DNA of 8,966 nucleotides from Bacteroidota bacterium (GCA_023229405.1 JALNZH010000141.1:1-8966), one strand, 5' to 3'. Shown: positions 1 through 7,045, numbered from the stretch's first letter. A program made the numbers and translations. The notes: generated from the sequence alone by a model not told the origin.

Positions 1-639
1 GTCCGTGGATTTTAATTGCAGCGGCGTCTGAACCATAAAGTTGCCGTACATTCCCGCAGTAAAAATCTCACTGCGTTCGCCGTAGGCTGCCGCATCGATC
101 CCGCTCAGCGATGTTTCGGCATATTTATACTCGTTCGTATCAAAATCTCCGGGGATCCAGAACGCCTTGTGATCGCCAGTTAATGCAAACTCTGTTTGTT
201 CATCTGTGACGGTAAAATAGTTTAAATTATCCTGCTGCGGAAATTCGTACCGGAAACCGAGTCCTTCATTAAATAACCGAAATGTTACAGCCATCATTCT
301 ATTTTTTACAGCTGGCTGTTGCAGCGTTACTTTCAATTCACGATAATTATTCCGAATTGTTTTCATTTCGCCGAGCACTGGATTCCACGATTCATCAACA
401 AGCGAGGATTCCACTTGGGCGACGGCGAATCCAGAGAGGAACGAAGGCATATTCTTTACAGCAAGACCAAGCTTGCTGGGAAGGACAATAGTTTTTTTCC
501 CGAGCGTCAACCGGTACGTTGGAACGCTGTCCGCCGAAAGAGAAACAGTAAGAGATAATTTTTTGTTGGGAGAAAAAATTGTCTGTGCATGTCCGAAGGC
601 AACAACGAACATAAGCAGAACGGAAAAGAACAGTTTCAT
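1..639 (-). CDS. Glycoside hydrolase family 97 (SusB-like alpha-glycosidase), N-terminal part, cut by window edge
   Basis: The frame is open from ATG 639-637 to the left edge, giving 213 residues without a stop. Residues 1-18 look like a signal peptide (MKLFF..., hydrophobic core, cleavage likely after AFGHA before Gln), so the enzyme is probably periplasmic or surface exposed. The remainder matches my knowledge of the GH97 N-terminal beta-sandwich: SPNKKLSL after the signal, W85-N-P-V-L-G-E91, R96-N-N-Y-R-E-L102, N124-E-G-L-G-F-R130-Y-E-F133, and V203-Q-T-P-L207 near the edge. GH97 enzymes are calcium-dependent exo-acting alpha-glucosidases (inverting) or alpha-galactosidases (retaining). 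The barrel and catalytic residues lie outside the window, so specificity cannot be read. A GAGGT Shine-Dalgarno at 650-646 sits 6 nt before the ATG and overlaps the stop of the upstream barrel gene, only 4 nt away, so co-translation is likely. Confidence 0.92.
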   Translation of the reverse strand, partial: MKLFFSVLLMFVVAFGHAQTIFSPNKKLSLTVSLSADSVPTYRLTLGKKTIVLPSKLGLAVKNMPSFLSGFAVAQVESSLVDESWNPVLGEMKTIRNNYRELKVTLQQPAVKNRMMAVTFRLFNEGLGFRYEFPQQDNLNYFTVTDEQTEFALTGDHKAFWIPGDFDTNEYKYAETSLSGIDAAAYGERSEIFTAGMYGNFMVQTPLQLKSTD

Positions 640-643
640 TGTG

Positions 644-1171
644 TTACCTCATAAAATAGAAGTGAATCCCGGCGCCATAGGTAACCCGGGAGAATTCAAA
701 ATCAATTGTTTTATTCTGTAGAGAACCATACCCCACTTCCGCATTCACCGCAACATCGGGAATAGATTGAGATTCATATTCAATACCACCACCAACGCCA
801 TACCCGGGAAATGTTTCTTTCTTGTTCAGCGCCGGGTGCTGCAGATTGTTTGACGTGATTTCCAGATATCCAGCCGTTCCGTATACATATGGTTCCACGG
901 AATTAATCTCGTTGAACCGAAATAATCCCCGCAGCATCATGGACTTCAGTTCGATGCCGGCGATACCAAAAAAACCGAAAACTCCTTGCACCGCCGCATG
1001 GTCGCCAATGTTGAATTTTACACTCACTCCTCCAACGGGATATGACGCTTGTCCGCCAATACCAAAAGTCCGTTCTTTTGCACTTCCTTTGGTTTTTGGA
1101 TAAAAATCCTGTGAAAAAAGAAGTGAAGAGAAGAGGAGTAATGCTAGAATGAGATTGCCGGTTCGATTCAT
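644..1171 (-). CDS. Small outer-membrane beta-barrel-like protein
   Basis: This encodes a 175-residue protein with an N-terminal signal peptide (MNRTGNLILALLLFSSLLFS, cleavage likely before Gln21). The mature part is rich in Gly and aromatics and shows alternating polar/hydrophobic strands, for example GIGGQASYPVGGVSVKFNI, AAVQGVFGFFGIAG, VEPYVYGTAGYLEI, GYGVGGGIEYES and VTYGAGIHFYF near the C-terminus. This pattern is typical of 8-stranded outer-membrane barrels (OmpA-transmembrane/porin-like families). There is no cysteine lipobox. I do not recognise a specific family, and the function is unknown. The stop codon lies 4 nt before the GH97 start and carries part of that gene's Shine-Dalgarno, so the two are probably co-expressed. 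A role in passage or anchoring linked to GH97 is only inference from context. The start was chosen because it gives a clean signal peptide; no strong ribosome binding site is seen. Confidence 0.72.
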   Translation of the reverse strand: MNRTGNLILALLLFSSLLFSQDFYPKTKGSAKERTFGIGGQASYPVGGVSVKFNIGDHAAVQGVFGFFGIAGIELKSMMLRGLFRFNEINSVEPYVYGTAGYLEITSNNLQHPALNKKETFPGYGVGGGIEYESQSIPDVAVNAEVGYGSLQNKTIDFEFSRVTYGAGIHFYFMR

Positions 1172-1188
1172 GAAAAAAAATTTTCTTC

Positions 1189-1217
1189 AATGTAGAAAGG
1201 GATAAGGTGAGAAACAA
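1189..1217 (-). promoter_or_regulatory. Candidate promoter for the barrel-GH97 pair
   Basis: On the minus strand TTGTTT (1217-1212) is followed after 17 nt by TACATT (1194-1189), which resembles a sigma-70 -35/-10 pair. It lies in the 48-nt gap between the HEAT-like gene stop and the barrel gene start. The leader would be only about 10-15 nt and contains an A/T tract. The match is moderate, and read-through from the upstream genes is equally possible. Confidence 0.3.
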
Positions 1218-1219
1218 CA

Positions 1220-1726
1220 TCATTTCGCGAGCTGTTTCAGCACTTTTTTGGCGCGGGATTGTACGCCAGCGGAACCGTACGGAAGCATTTGCTCGACGAC
1301 AAGAGAAATTTCCTGCTTTAGGTCGGGCTCAAACGTTGCAATGTTGGCGAGCACGGACATGGAAAATGCTTTAATGGAGACCGGCGCTTTCAAATCCTGC
1401 AGTGCATCGAAACAAATATTGGCAACAGTGCCTTGAAGCGAACGAGGAATCTCCACAAATTGCAGTGTGCGAATGATATTTCTTTTCACAGATTCGTGAA
1501 CATCTTTTTTGCCGGCAAGTTTTATCAGTTTCGGTAACCAGGGACGAATGACGGCAGGATTTTCTTCGGTACACATGGAGATGATCCAAATACAACGCAG
1601 AGCGGTACGTTCATCCGCAGCAAAAAACATCTCCATTAGTTCGCCGAACCGTTGCTGGTTGTTACCTACCCAGCGTACGATCTTTACTGCGTCAGTCCGG
1701 ATATATGTGATTGGTATGGTAATCAT
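1220..1726 (-). CDS. HEAT/ARM-like helical repeat protein, conserved hypothetical
   Basis: This is a 168-residue cytoplasmic protein with no signal peptide or membrane segment. It is almost entirely predicted helix pairs: DAVKIVRWVGNN, GELMEMFFAADERTALRCIWIISMC, AVIRPWLPKLIKLAG, VHESVKRNIIRTLQFVEIP, GTVANICFDALQDL, VSIKAFSMSVLANIATFEPDLK and SAGVQSRAKKVLKQL at the C-terminus. The regular spacing of hydrophobics, the R-A-x-x-I/V-L style helices and Pro/Asp turns suggest an alpha-solenoid of about four HEAT-like units. Such folds usually bind proteins. From memory, similar proteins of this length recur in Bacteroidota-group genomes without a known function. It starts 6 nt after the racemase stop with no obvious Shine-Dalgarno, so it is probably translated from the same message as the cupin and racemase. 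Confidence 0.8.
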   Translation of the reverse strand: MITIPITYIRTDAVKIVRWVGNNQQRFGELMEMFFAADERTALRCIWIISMCTEENPAVIRPWLPKLIKLAGKKDVHESVKRNIIRTLQFVEIPRSLQGTVANICFDALQDLKAPVSIKAFSMSVLANIATFEPDLKQEISLVVEQMLPYGSAGVQSRAKKVLKQLAK

Positions 1727-1732
1727 GATCCG

Positions 1733-2428
1733 TTATCGGGGAAGAGCAAAATCTACCGCGGCCTTAGCATGGATCAGTGTAGTATTAAACACCGGTAGAT
1801 CGACATCGCTTTGTTTAATCAACAGCGGAATTTCGGTGCAACCGAGAATAATCCCTTCGGCACCCCGCGAAGCTAATGCTGCGATGATTTCCTGATACCG
1901 TTGTTTGGTTTCGTCCTTAAAAATATTTTTTCCGAGCTCCTCAAAAATTGAGTGATGGATAAATTCACGATCTTCGAGATCGGGGATTAGAACCTCGATA
2001 TTCGCGGCGACGAATTTCTCTTTAATGTAATCCATTTCCATCGTAAACCGCGTACCTAGCAATCCCACCGTAGTAGCAATGCCGCGATGCTGCACTTCAG
2101 CGACGGTTGCTTCGCCGATATGAATCAACGGAACAGAAATATTATTACGAACATTTTCGGCGGCGACATGTGCGGTATTTGCGCAGAACAGTATGCAATC
2201 TGCCCCAGCCGCTTCCAGTATTTTTGCCGCAATAAGAAATTCACGCTTCACTGCGATCCAATCACTCCGTTCAATGTAATCCGCAATATCCTGAAAATCG
2301 AAGGAGTAAAATAAACAACGCGCGGAATGTGAACCGCCAAGGTGTTCGGCTACCATTTCGTTGATCGCACGGTAATAATCAATGGAGGAAATCCACGTGG
2401 TTCCCCCGATAAGGCCAAGTGTTTTCAT
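1733..2428 (-). CDS. Aspartate/glutamate racemase family protein
   Basis: The 231-residue protein has the layout of the PLP-independent Asp/Glu/hydantoin racemase superfamily. Visible features are an N-terminal GLIGGTTWISSIDYYRAIN (residues 5-23), the first catalytic cysteine in F-C82-A-N84-T85-A-H87, VGLLGTRFTM (121-130), and the second catalytic cysteine in ILG-C197-T198-E199-IPLL. Both cysteines of the two-base mechanism are present, so an active amino-acid racemase is expected, most like bacterial aspartate racemase/YgeA types; the true substrate cannot be told. Length is normal for the family. The ATG overlaps the cupin stop in an ATGA arrangement (2428-2425), which implies translational coupling. 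The HEAT-like gene follows after 6 nt. Possible roles are D-amino-acid supply or turnover. Confidence 0.92.
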   Translation of the reverse strand: MKTLGLIGGTTWISSIDYYRAINEMVAEHLGGSHSARCLFYSFDFQDIADYIERSDWIAVKREFLIAAKILEAAGADCILFCANTAHVAAENVRNNISVPLIHIGEATVAEVQHRGIATTVGLLGTRFTMEMDYIKEKFVAANIEVLIPDLEDREFIHHSIFEELGKNIFKDETKQRYQEIIAALASRGAEGIILGCTEIPLLIKQSDVDLPVFNTTLIHAKAAVDFALPR

Positions 2429-2784
2429 AATTCAATTTTTTCTGATAGAAATGTTCCATCAATAATAAGCAATGTTGCCCCGCCGTGAGTAACCGAACGG
2501 TGTGCACTCATCTCATCGGAAACGACATACGACATTCCCCGATACAGCAAAAACGATGTTCCATCCTTCATTTCGCTGGTAAATTCTCCCTCTACACAAT
2601 GAACGATGTGGCCTTTGGTGCACCAATGATCGGCGCAGTATCCGGGAGAATATTCCACGATTCGTACTCTCAGTCCGGGGAATTGCAGCGTTTGCCAGAA
2701 TGCCGTTCCGGTCTCTCCGCGATGTTCGGTCTTGGGCACTGCAGACCAATCGATTGTTTGAAAGGGCAGATTCAGAGGTTTCAT
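2425..2784 (-). CDS. DHWC-motif cupin-fold protein
   Basis: This is a 119-residue single-domain cupin. The first cupin motif is replaced by A51-D52-H53-W54-C55-T-K57-G58-H59 followed by E65-G-E67. The second is in G83-M-S-Y...H95-R-S. H53, H59, E65 and H95 are candidate metal ligands, and C55 is unusual at such a site. I recall similar small proteins being annotated as 'DHCW motif cupin fold protein'; no activity is established for them to my knowledge. There is no signal peptide, so it is cytoplasmic. GGAG at 2792-2789 lies 4 nt before the ATG and supports this start. It is the first gene of a tight cluster, and its TGA overlaps the racemase ATG by 4 nt. A shared pathway with the racemase is inferred only from this coupling. 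Confidence 0.88.
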   Translation of the reverse strand: MKPLNLPFQTIDWSAVPKTEHRGETGTAFWQTLQFPGLRVRIVEYSPGYCADHWCTKGHIVHCVEGEFTSEMKDGTSFLLYRGMSYVVSDEMSAHRSVTHGGATLLIIDGTFLSEKIEL

Positions 2785-2812
2785 GTTGCTCCGAAAGAAA
2801 AGAATTGCTCAT

Positions 2813-2841
2813 AAAGTACTGATTCAATGAAACTTAAGCAA
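2813..2841 (-). promoter_or_regulatory. Candidate promoter of the cupin-racemase-HEAT cluster
   Basis: On the minus strand TTGCTT (2841-2836) and TACTTT (2818-2813) are separated by 17 nt. This places a start site about 20 nt upstream of the cupin ATG with the GGAG element in between. It lies in the divergent spacer shared with the yebC-family gene. The hexamers are imperfect, so this is tentative. Confidence 0.33.
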
Positions 2842-2919
2842 TTTTGTTTCCACTTCAGGGTCAATTTTTGTATTTTGAATCAATTCAATCATCATTCACG
2901 ATAACAATCTAAAAACGTT

Positions 2920-3630
2920 ATGGGAAGAATATTCGAAAAACGTAAACATGTAATGTTTGCACGCTTTAAAAAGATGTCCAAGGCCTTCAACCGAATTGGC
3001 AAAGATATTGAAATTGCCGTAAAAGCGGGGGGAGTGGATCCGAAGGCAAATTCACATTTGCGCATCGCTATTCAAAACGCGAAGAGCGTCAATATGCCGA
3101 AGGACCGCATCGACGCGGCGATTAAACGTGCGTCGAACAAAGATACGACGGGTTATTTTGAGATTATTTACGAAGGATACGCACCACACGGCATCGCGGT
3201 AGTGGTTGAATGTGCTACGGACAACCAAACACGCACCGTCTCCAACGTCCGCCACCACTTTAAAGAATACGGCGGATCGATGGGTAACTCCGGATCTATT
3301 GCGTTTATGTTTGAGCGGAAAGGAATTTTCAAAATTCCGATCGAAAAAATTTCCGATGTTGATGAGTTTGAGCTGGAAATGATCGATCATGGGTTGGACG
3401 AACTGAACGGGGATGAAAAATTTCTATATGTGTATACAACATTCCAAGGATTTGGTACGATGCAGAAAGCGCTTGAAGAAAAAGGAATTGAGCCGGCCAG
3501 CACCGAACTGCAGTATATTCCGACGACAACAAAAGAGTTAATGGCGGAACAGGCAAAAGAGGTGACAGAATTGATTGATGCGATGGAAGAGGACGATGAT
3601 GTGCAGAACGTGTACCACAATATGGCATAA
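2920..3630 (+). CDS. yebC: YebC/PmpR (TACO1) family protein
   Basis: The 236-residue protein is full length for the family. It begins MGRIFEKRK, followed by a basic helical domain I (FKKMSKAFNRIGKDIEIAVKAGG, then N-S-H-L-R, NMPKDRIDAAIKRAS up to about residue 73). The mixed domains II/III follow, with IIYEGYAPHGIAVVVE, T-D-N-x-T-R-T-V-x-N-V-R-H and GGSMGNSGSIAFMFERKG. The acidic tail is IDAMEEDDDVQNVYHNM. Family members were first described as DNA-binding regulators (PmpR). More recent work and the mitochondrial homologue TACO1 point to a ribosome-associated translation factor that eases stalling at proline-rich stretches, which is now the more likely role. There is no clear Shine-Dalgarno. 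A Bacteroidota-like TATTTTG box at 2871-2877 may be part of its promoter. It faces dinB head-on with 55 nt between stops. Confidence 0.97.
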   Translation: MGRIFEKRKHVMFARFKKMSKAFNRIGKDIEIAVKAGGVDPKANSHLRIAIQNAKSVNMPKDRIDAAIKRASNKDTTGYFEIIYEGYAPHGIAVVVECATDNQTRTVSNVRHHFKEYGGSMGNSGSIAFMFERKGIFKIPIEKISDVDEFELEMIDHGLDELNGDEKFLYVYTTFQGFGTMQKALEEKGIEPASTELQYIPTTTKELMAEQAKEVTELIDAMEEDDDVQNVYHNMA

Positions 3631-3685
3631 GAACAATGATACAATTGCAAGTATAGGGGATTGCAAAAACAATTATCGCACCAAA

Positions 3686-4864
3686 TTAGATTGCACCCGT
3701 GTGAATTGCGTCGTCTCCAAATTTCTTTTTAAGTTTGTCCACCGCACGTAACACCTGTGTTCGTTTTTCGTCTTCAGGAAAAAGGGACATCGGTTCTTCC
3801 TTTGCTTCAGAGAATTGTGTCAGACCAACGCCAAGCAGCCGTATCGGCGCACGGCGCGCATCCAACGCGCCGTCCGGCAAATATGTTTTCAAAAAGATTC
3901 CCTTCACAGCATCGAACACCACTTTGTCATCGTTTGTTGATTCTTTCAGCGTGATATTCCTCGTGATCGTGGAAAAGTCTGAATACCGGAGTTTCAATTT
4001 CACTGTTTTTCCCTTCCAACCGTATCGCCGCGTGTTGTGGCAGACAGTTTCAGTCAAATCGTACAGATACCGCAACAGTTCTTCCGTATTCGAGGTATCC
4101 TTCGAAAAGGTGTTCTCGCTGCTGATACTTTTCCGTTTCCACGCTACTTCCAATCTGTCGTTGCCGATCCCCATTGCCACCCGGTGAAAATATCCGCCGT
4201 GGTCGCCGAGCATCGATTCGAGCATCTCTTTCGGCATTTTCTGAAGATCACGGATCAGATTAATATCGTACTTACGCAGCTCCTGTTCCGTCTTAGCGCC
4301 GACTCCGGGAATCACATTGATGTTCAACGGAGAGAGAAATTCTTTCTCCAATCCATGTTCGATGGTAATACATCCCTCCGGTTTAACGCAACCGGTTGCA
4401 ATTTTTGAGACGACCTTATTGGAAGAAAGGGCAATGGTGCAGGGAAGGGAGAATTCTTTTTTTACGAGCGCCTGCAGCGTCCGCATCAATCCAGGAAGAT
4501 CGTTATTATAGAGTTTCTCACATCCGGTGAAATCCATATACATCTCGTCGATGGACGCTTGCTGAACGATCGGAGCATAGTCGCACAAAAATTTATAGAG
4601 TTGTTTGGAGACCCTGCCGTATTCGTCGTGGCTACCGTGGACAACAATCAGCTGCGGACAGAGATCGAGCGCTTGAACTGTGGGCATCGCCGAACGGACG
4701 CCGAACTTCCGCGCTTCATACGATGCCGATGAAATTACTCCGCGCCGTCCCGTTCCGCCAACCGCTGCTGGTTTTCCGATGAGAGAATGATCCTTGATCC
4801 GCTCCACCGAAACAAAAAAGCAGTCGAGATCGATATGCGCGATATATTTTTTTTGCCGCTCCAT
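3686..4864 (-). CDS. dinB: DNA polymerase IV (Y-family translesion polymerase)
   Basis: This 392-residue cytoplasmic Y-family polymerase is error-prone and bypasses damaged template bases. Catalytic acidic residues are visible: D12 in H-I-D-L-D-C-F-F, and D106-E107 in Q-A-S-I-D-E-M-Y-M-D-F. F17 sits at the steric-gate position. Other family marks are G-x-RRGVISSASYEARKFGVRS (about 39-58), the SSNKVVSKIAT...KPEG block (147-164), the thumb helix-hairpin-helix PGVG (186-189), and a little-finger domain to about residue 350. The protein is longer than the E. coli enzyme because of a C-terminal tail containing PMSLF (358-362), which resembles a sliding-clamp-binding peptide (QLSLF type) with Gln replaced by Pro. 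It is divergent from the GH2 gene. An inverted repeat lies just upstream. Confidence 0.97.
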   Translation of the reverse strand: MERQKKYIAHIDLDCFFVSVERIKDHSLIGKPAAVGGTGRRGVISSASYEARKFGVRSAMPTVQALDLCPQLIVVHGSHDEYGRVSKQLYKFLCDYAPIVQQASIDEMYMDFTGCEKLYNNDLPGLMRTLQALVKKEFSLPCTIALSSNKVVSKIATGCVKPEGCITIEHGLEKEFLSPLNINVIPGVGAKTEQELRKYDINLIRDLQKMPKEMLESMLGDHGGYFHRVAMGIGNDRLEVAWKRKSISSENTFSKDTSNTEELLRYLYDLTETVCHNTRRYGWKGKTVKLKLRYSDFSTITRNITLKESTNDDKVVFDAVKGIFLKTYLPDGALDARRAPIRLLGVGLTQFSEAKEEPMSLFPEDEKRTQVLRAVDKLKKKFGDDAIHTGAI

Positions 4865-4881
4865 ACTTCAAAGGTACGCAA

Positions 4882-4905
4882 GAACATAAGGAAAACGAAA
4901 TGTTC
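4882..4905. promoter_or_regulatory. Inverted repeat upstream of dinB, possible operator
   Basis: GAACAT (4882-4887) and ATGTTC (4900-4905) form a 6-bp dyad with a 12-nt spacer, located 18-41 nt upstream of the dinB ATG. GAAC/GTTC half-sites occur in some LexA boxes, but the spacing here is far wider than the Gram-positive GAAC-N4-GTTC site. It could be a damage-response operator, another regulator's site, or chance. Confidence 0.22.
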
Positions 4906-5005
4906 AATAGTCACTCAATCCGTCATCTGGCTCTTCGTGCGGATATTGGATATATTGTGCGGTATGCATTTGTTTCCATCAATCAACCAATTATCCGGAA
5001 CCGCA

Positions 5006-6826
5006 ATGTCACCCAATATATATAGCACCATTTTCTGCTGTATCGTTTCCTTTACGTTTGCACAATCATTACCGCTGCAAAATATCGGAGCGCGGCAGGT
5101 AATACCGCTGAACGGTTCGTGGAATATTATTATTGATCCCTACGAAACGGGATATTACAATTACCGTTATGAACCGTCCGGTGACGGATATTTCAAAAAT
5201 AAAAAACCGATAACAAAACACGACCTTATTGAATATGATTTTGAAACGTCAGGAACGCTGAATGTACCGGGCGATTGGAACACACAGCGGAACGAACTCT
5301 TCCTGTATGAAGGGACGGTCTGGTATAAACGATCCTTTGATTACACGCTGGAAGCGGGAAAGAGGCTGTTTGTTCATTTTGGTGCGGCCAATTATCACGC
5401 TATTGTTTATTTGAATGGGGAAAAACTCGGTGAACATATCGGCGGTTTTACACCCTTTCAATTTGAGATTACCGACAAAGTGCAGCAAAAAGGAAACTTC
5501 CTGATAGTGAAAGTGGATAATAAACGGTACCGGGAGGCAGTTCCGACGGTAAATACGGATTGGTGGAATTATGGCGGATTAACACGTGATGTGTATCTGG
5601 CGGAAGTACCTGACACCCACATCGGGGATTATACGATTCAATTGGAGCGCGGATCGAAAGATCGAATCAGCGGATGGGTGCAACTGTCGAACGAGACCGT
5701 CATAAAAAATGTAGCGGTGACAATTCCCCGGGCGAAAATTCACCTGACTGGAAGGACTGATGCCAAGGGAAGATTTTTCTTTTCCGGAAAAGGGAATATT
5801 GTCCGATGGCAGCCAGAAAAACCGGAATTGTATGATGTGATCATCACTGCCGGCAGCGATACCGTCCACGACCGGATCGGATTCCGGACAATTGAAACGC
5901 GTGGCACCGATATTCTTTTAAATGGAACATCAATATTCTTGCGCGGCATCAGCATTCACGAAGAGTCGCCGACACACGGCGGACGCGCATACAGTTCGGT
6001 CGATGCAAGAATAACACTGCAGCGGGCAAAAGAGCTGGGTTGTAATTTCGTCCGTCTTGCGCATTATCCCCACAACGAACAGATGGTGCGCATGGCCGAT
6101 TCGATGGGATTGCTGGTGTGGTCGGAAGTCCCTGTGTACTGGACCATCACCTGGGAAAATCAGGCAACATTAGCGAACGCACTGAATCAAATGACGGAGA
6201 TGATTACGCGGGATAAAAACAGAGCGAGTATTATTTTGTGGTCTGTGGCAAACGAAACTCCACTCAGCGAACCGAGACTCCGCTTTTTAACATCACTGGT
6301 CTCGCATGTAAAATCAATGGATTCTACTCGTTTAGTCACTGCGGCGCTGGAACGGCATTACATTGATGAAACAACGCAGATAATCAATGATCCGCTCGGA
6401 AATTATCTGGATGTGCTCGGCTGCAATGAATATATTGGCTGGTACGAAGATCTGCCGGAAAAAACTTCGAGAGTATCATGGAAAGTGGAATACAACAAAC
6501 CACTCATCATCAGTGAATTCGGCGCCGACGCACTGTACGGCTTTCACGGCGACACGTTAACACGATGGACTGAAGAATATCAGGAATATCTGTATAAACA
6601 ACAGATAGCAATGCTGAAAACCATCTCGCCGCTGCGGGGTGTGAGTCCGTGGATTTTGACCGATTTCCGTTCCCCGCGTCGGCCGCTTCCGAAGATTCAG
6701 GATTTTTACAACCGCAAAGGATTGATTTCGAATAACGGAGAAAAGAAAAAAGCATATTGGATTCTGAAACAGTTTTATGAAGAAACACAGATGAAGTGGG
6801 GTGAGAAAGAAAAAATAGCTAAGTGA
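5006..6826 (+). CDS. Glycoside hydrolase family 2 (beta-glucuronidase/beta-galactosidase-like), secreted
   Basis: From ATG 5006 this gives 606 residues. The start was chosen because MSPNIYSTIFCCIVSFTFA is a plausible signal peptide ending before Gln. Other in-frame ATGs at 4964 and 4787 only add unrelated sequence, and the latter runs into antisense dinB. GGAA at 4997-5000 is a weak ribosome site. The domains appear in order. First is a sugar-binding jelly roll (PGDWN, W106-Y-K-R-S-F, the GGFTPF block from G146, W186-W-N-Y-G-G). Next is a short Ig-like domain (about 205-300). Last is a TIM barrel with R313-G-I-S-I-H318-E319, N-F-V-R-L-A-H353-Y-P, acid/base E417 in W-S-V-A-N-E-T, and nucleophile E504 in I-S-E-F-G-A-D. 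All are hallmarks of retaining GH2. The motifs lean to the glucuronidase-like branch, but the substrate is not determinable. No extra C-terminal domain is present. GH30 follows after 219 nt on the same strand. Confidence 0.92.
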   Translation: MSPNIYSTIFCCIVSFTFAQSLPLQNIGARQVIPLNGSWNIIIDPYETGYYNYRYEPSGDGYFKNKKPITKHDLIEYDFETSGTLNVPGDWNTQRNELFLYEGTVWYKRSFDYTLEAGKRLFVHFGAANYHAIVYLNGEKLGEHIGGFTPFQFEITDKVQQKGNFLIVKVDNKRYREAVPTVNTDWWNYGGLTRDVYLAEVPDTHIGDYTIQLERGSKDRISGWVQLSNETVIKNVAVTIPRAKIHLTGRTDAKGRFFFSGKGNIVRWQPEKPELYDVIITAGSDTVHDRIGFRTIETRGTDILLNGTSIFLRGISIHEESPTHGGRAYSSVDARITLQRAKELGCNFVRLAHYPHNEQMVRMADSMGLLVWSEVPVYWTITWENQATLANALNQMTEMITRDKNRASIILWSVANETPLSEPRLRFLTSLVSHVKSMDSTRLVTAALERHYIDETTQIINDPLGNYLDVLGCNEYIGWYEDLPEKTSRVSWKVEYNKPLIISEFGADALYGFHGDTLTRWTEEYQEYLYKQQIAMLKTISPLRGVSPWILTDFRSPRRPLPKIQDFYNRKGLISNNGEKKKAYWILKQFYEETQMKWGEKEKIAK

Positions 6827-6873
6827 GAAGTAAAAAGTAGAATCATCTGAAAAATAGGTTGTCTTTTGTTATG

Positions 6874-6936
6874 CTGAGCACATTCGCTTCGCTCAGTATA
6901 AGCTTCGCGAAGAATCTTGTTCTTCCCGCCGGCGGG
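6874..6936. repeat. REP-like palindrome cluster
   Basis: Three palindromes lie side by side: CTGAGC (6874-6879) with GCTCAG (6891-6896), an 11-nt loop between them; the perfect 10-bp CTTCGCGAAG (6903-6912); and the perfect 12-bp CCCGCCGGCGGG (6925-6936). The GC-rich last unit stands out from its AT-rich surroundings. Sequences of the TGCTGAGC...CGCTTCGCTCAG kind are, from memory, dispersed in many copies in intergenic regions of Bacteroidota-group genomes. Only one copy is in this window, so the repeat status is inferred. Confidence 0.6.
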
Positions 6937-6986
6937 CAGGTTTGTTGCTCCCCGCCTACTCAGTGTTTGGAGTGATTATCCATTCT

Positions 6987-7016
6987 TTGTGGAAAAATCA
7001 AAGAGAAAAATATAAC
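6987..7016 (+). promoter_or_regulatory. Candidate promoter of the GH30 gene
   Basis: TTGTGG (6987-6992) and TATAAC (7011-7016) are separated by 18 nt in an A-rich stretch, resembling a sigma-70-type promoter. The predicted leader to the ATG at 7046 is about 23 nt. This would allow GH30 to be transcribed independently of GH2. Confidence 0.38.
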
Positions 7017-7045
7017 AGAACTAATTAACACCGAAGACTATTGAT

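Larger units (their letters stand above)
6827..7045 (+). other. GH2-GH30 spacer containing palindromes and a promoter candidate
   Basis: This 219-nt stretch has no gene. Its first half carries clustered palindromes (6874-6936), and its last 60 nt carry the GH30 promoter candidate. The stretch just after the GH2 stop (AAGTAAAAAGTAGAA) is low-complexity. No hairpin followed by a T-run is seen on the plus strand, so read-through from GH2 into GH30 cannot be excluded. Confidence 0.6.

Noticed and set aside
2871..2877. TATTTTG as a Bacteroidota -7 box (TAnnTTTG) for yebC
   Set aside because: It is one base off the consensus and no TTTG/TTG element sits at the expected distance upstream, so it is mentioned only as a possibility.
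3645..3666. TTGCAA...TTGCAA possible hairpin between the convergent yebC and dinB stops
   Set aside because: The stem is only 6 bp and AT-rich, the sequence is self-complementary anyway, and no clear T-run follows on either strand.
6645..6657. 13-bp sequence GTCCGTGGATTTT also present at positions 1-13
   Set aside because: The two copies lie in unrelated coding regions, in opposite orientation relative to their genes, and show no extended similarity; chance is sufficient.
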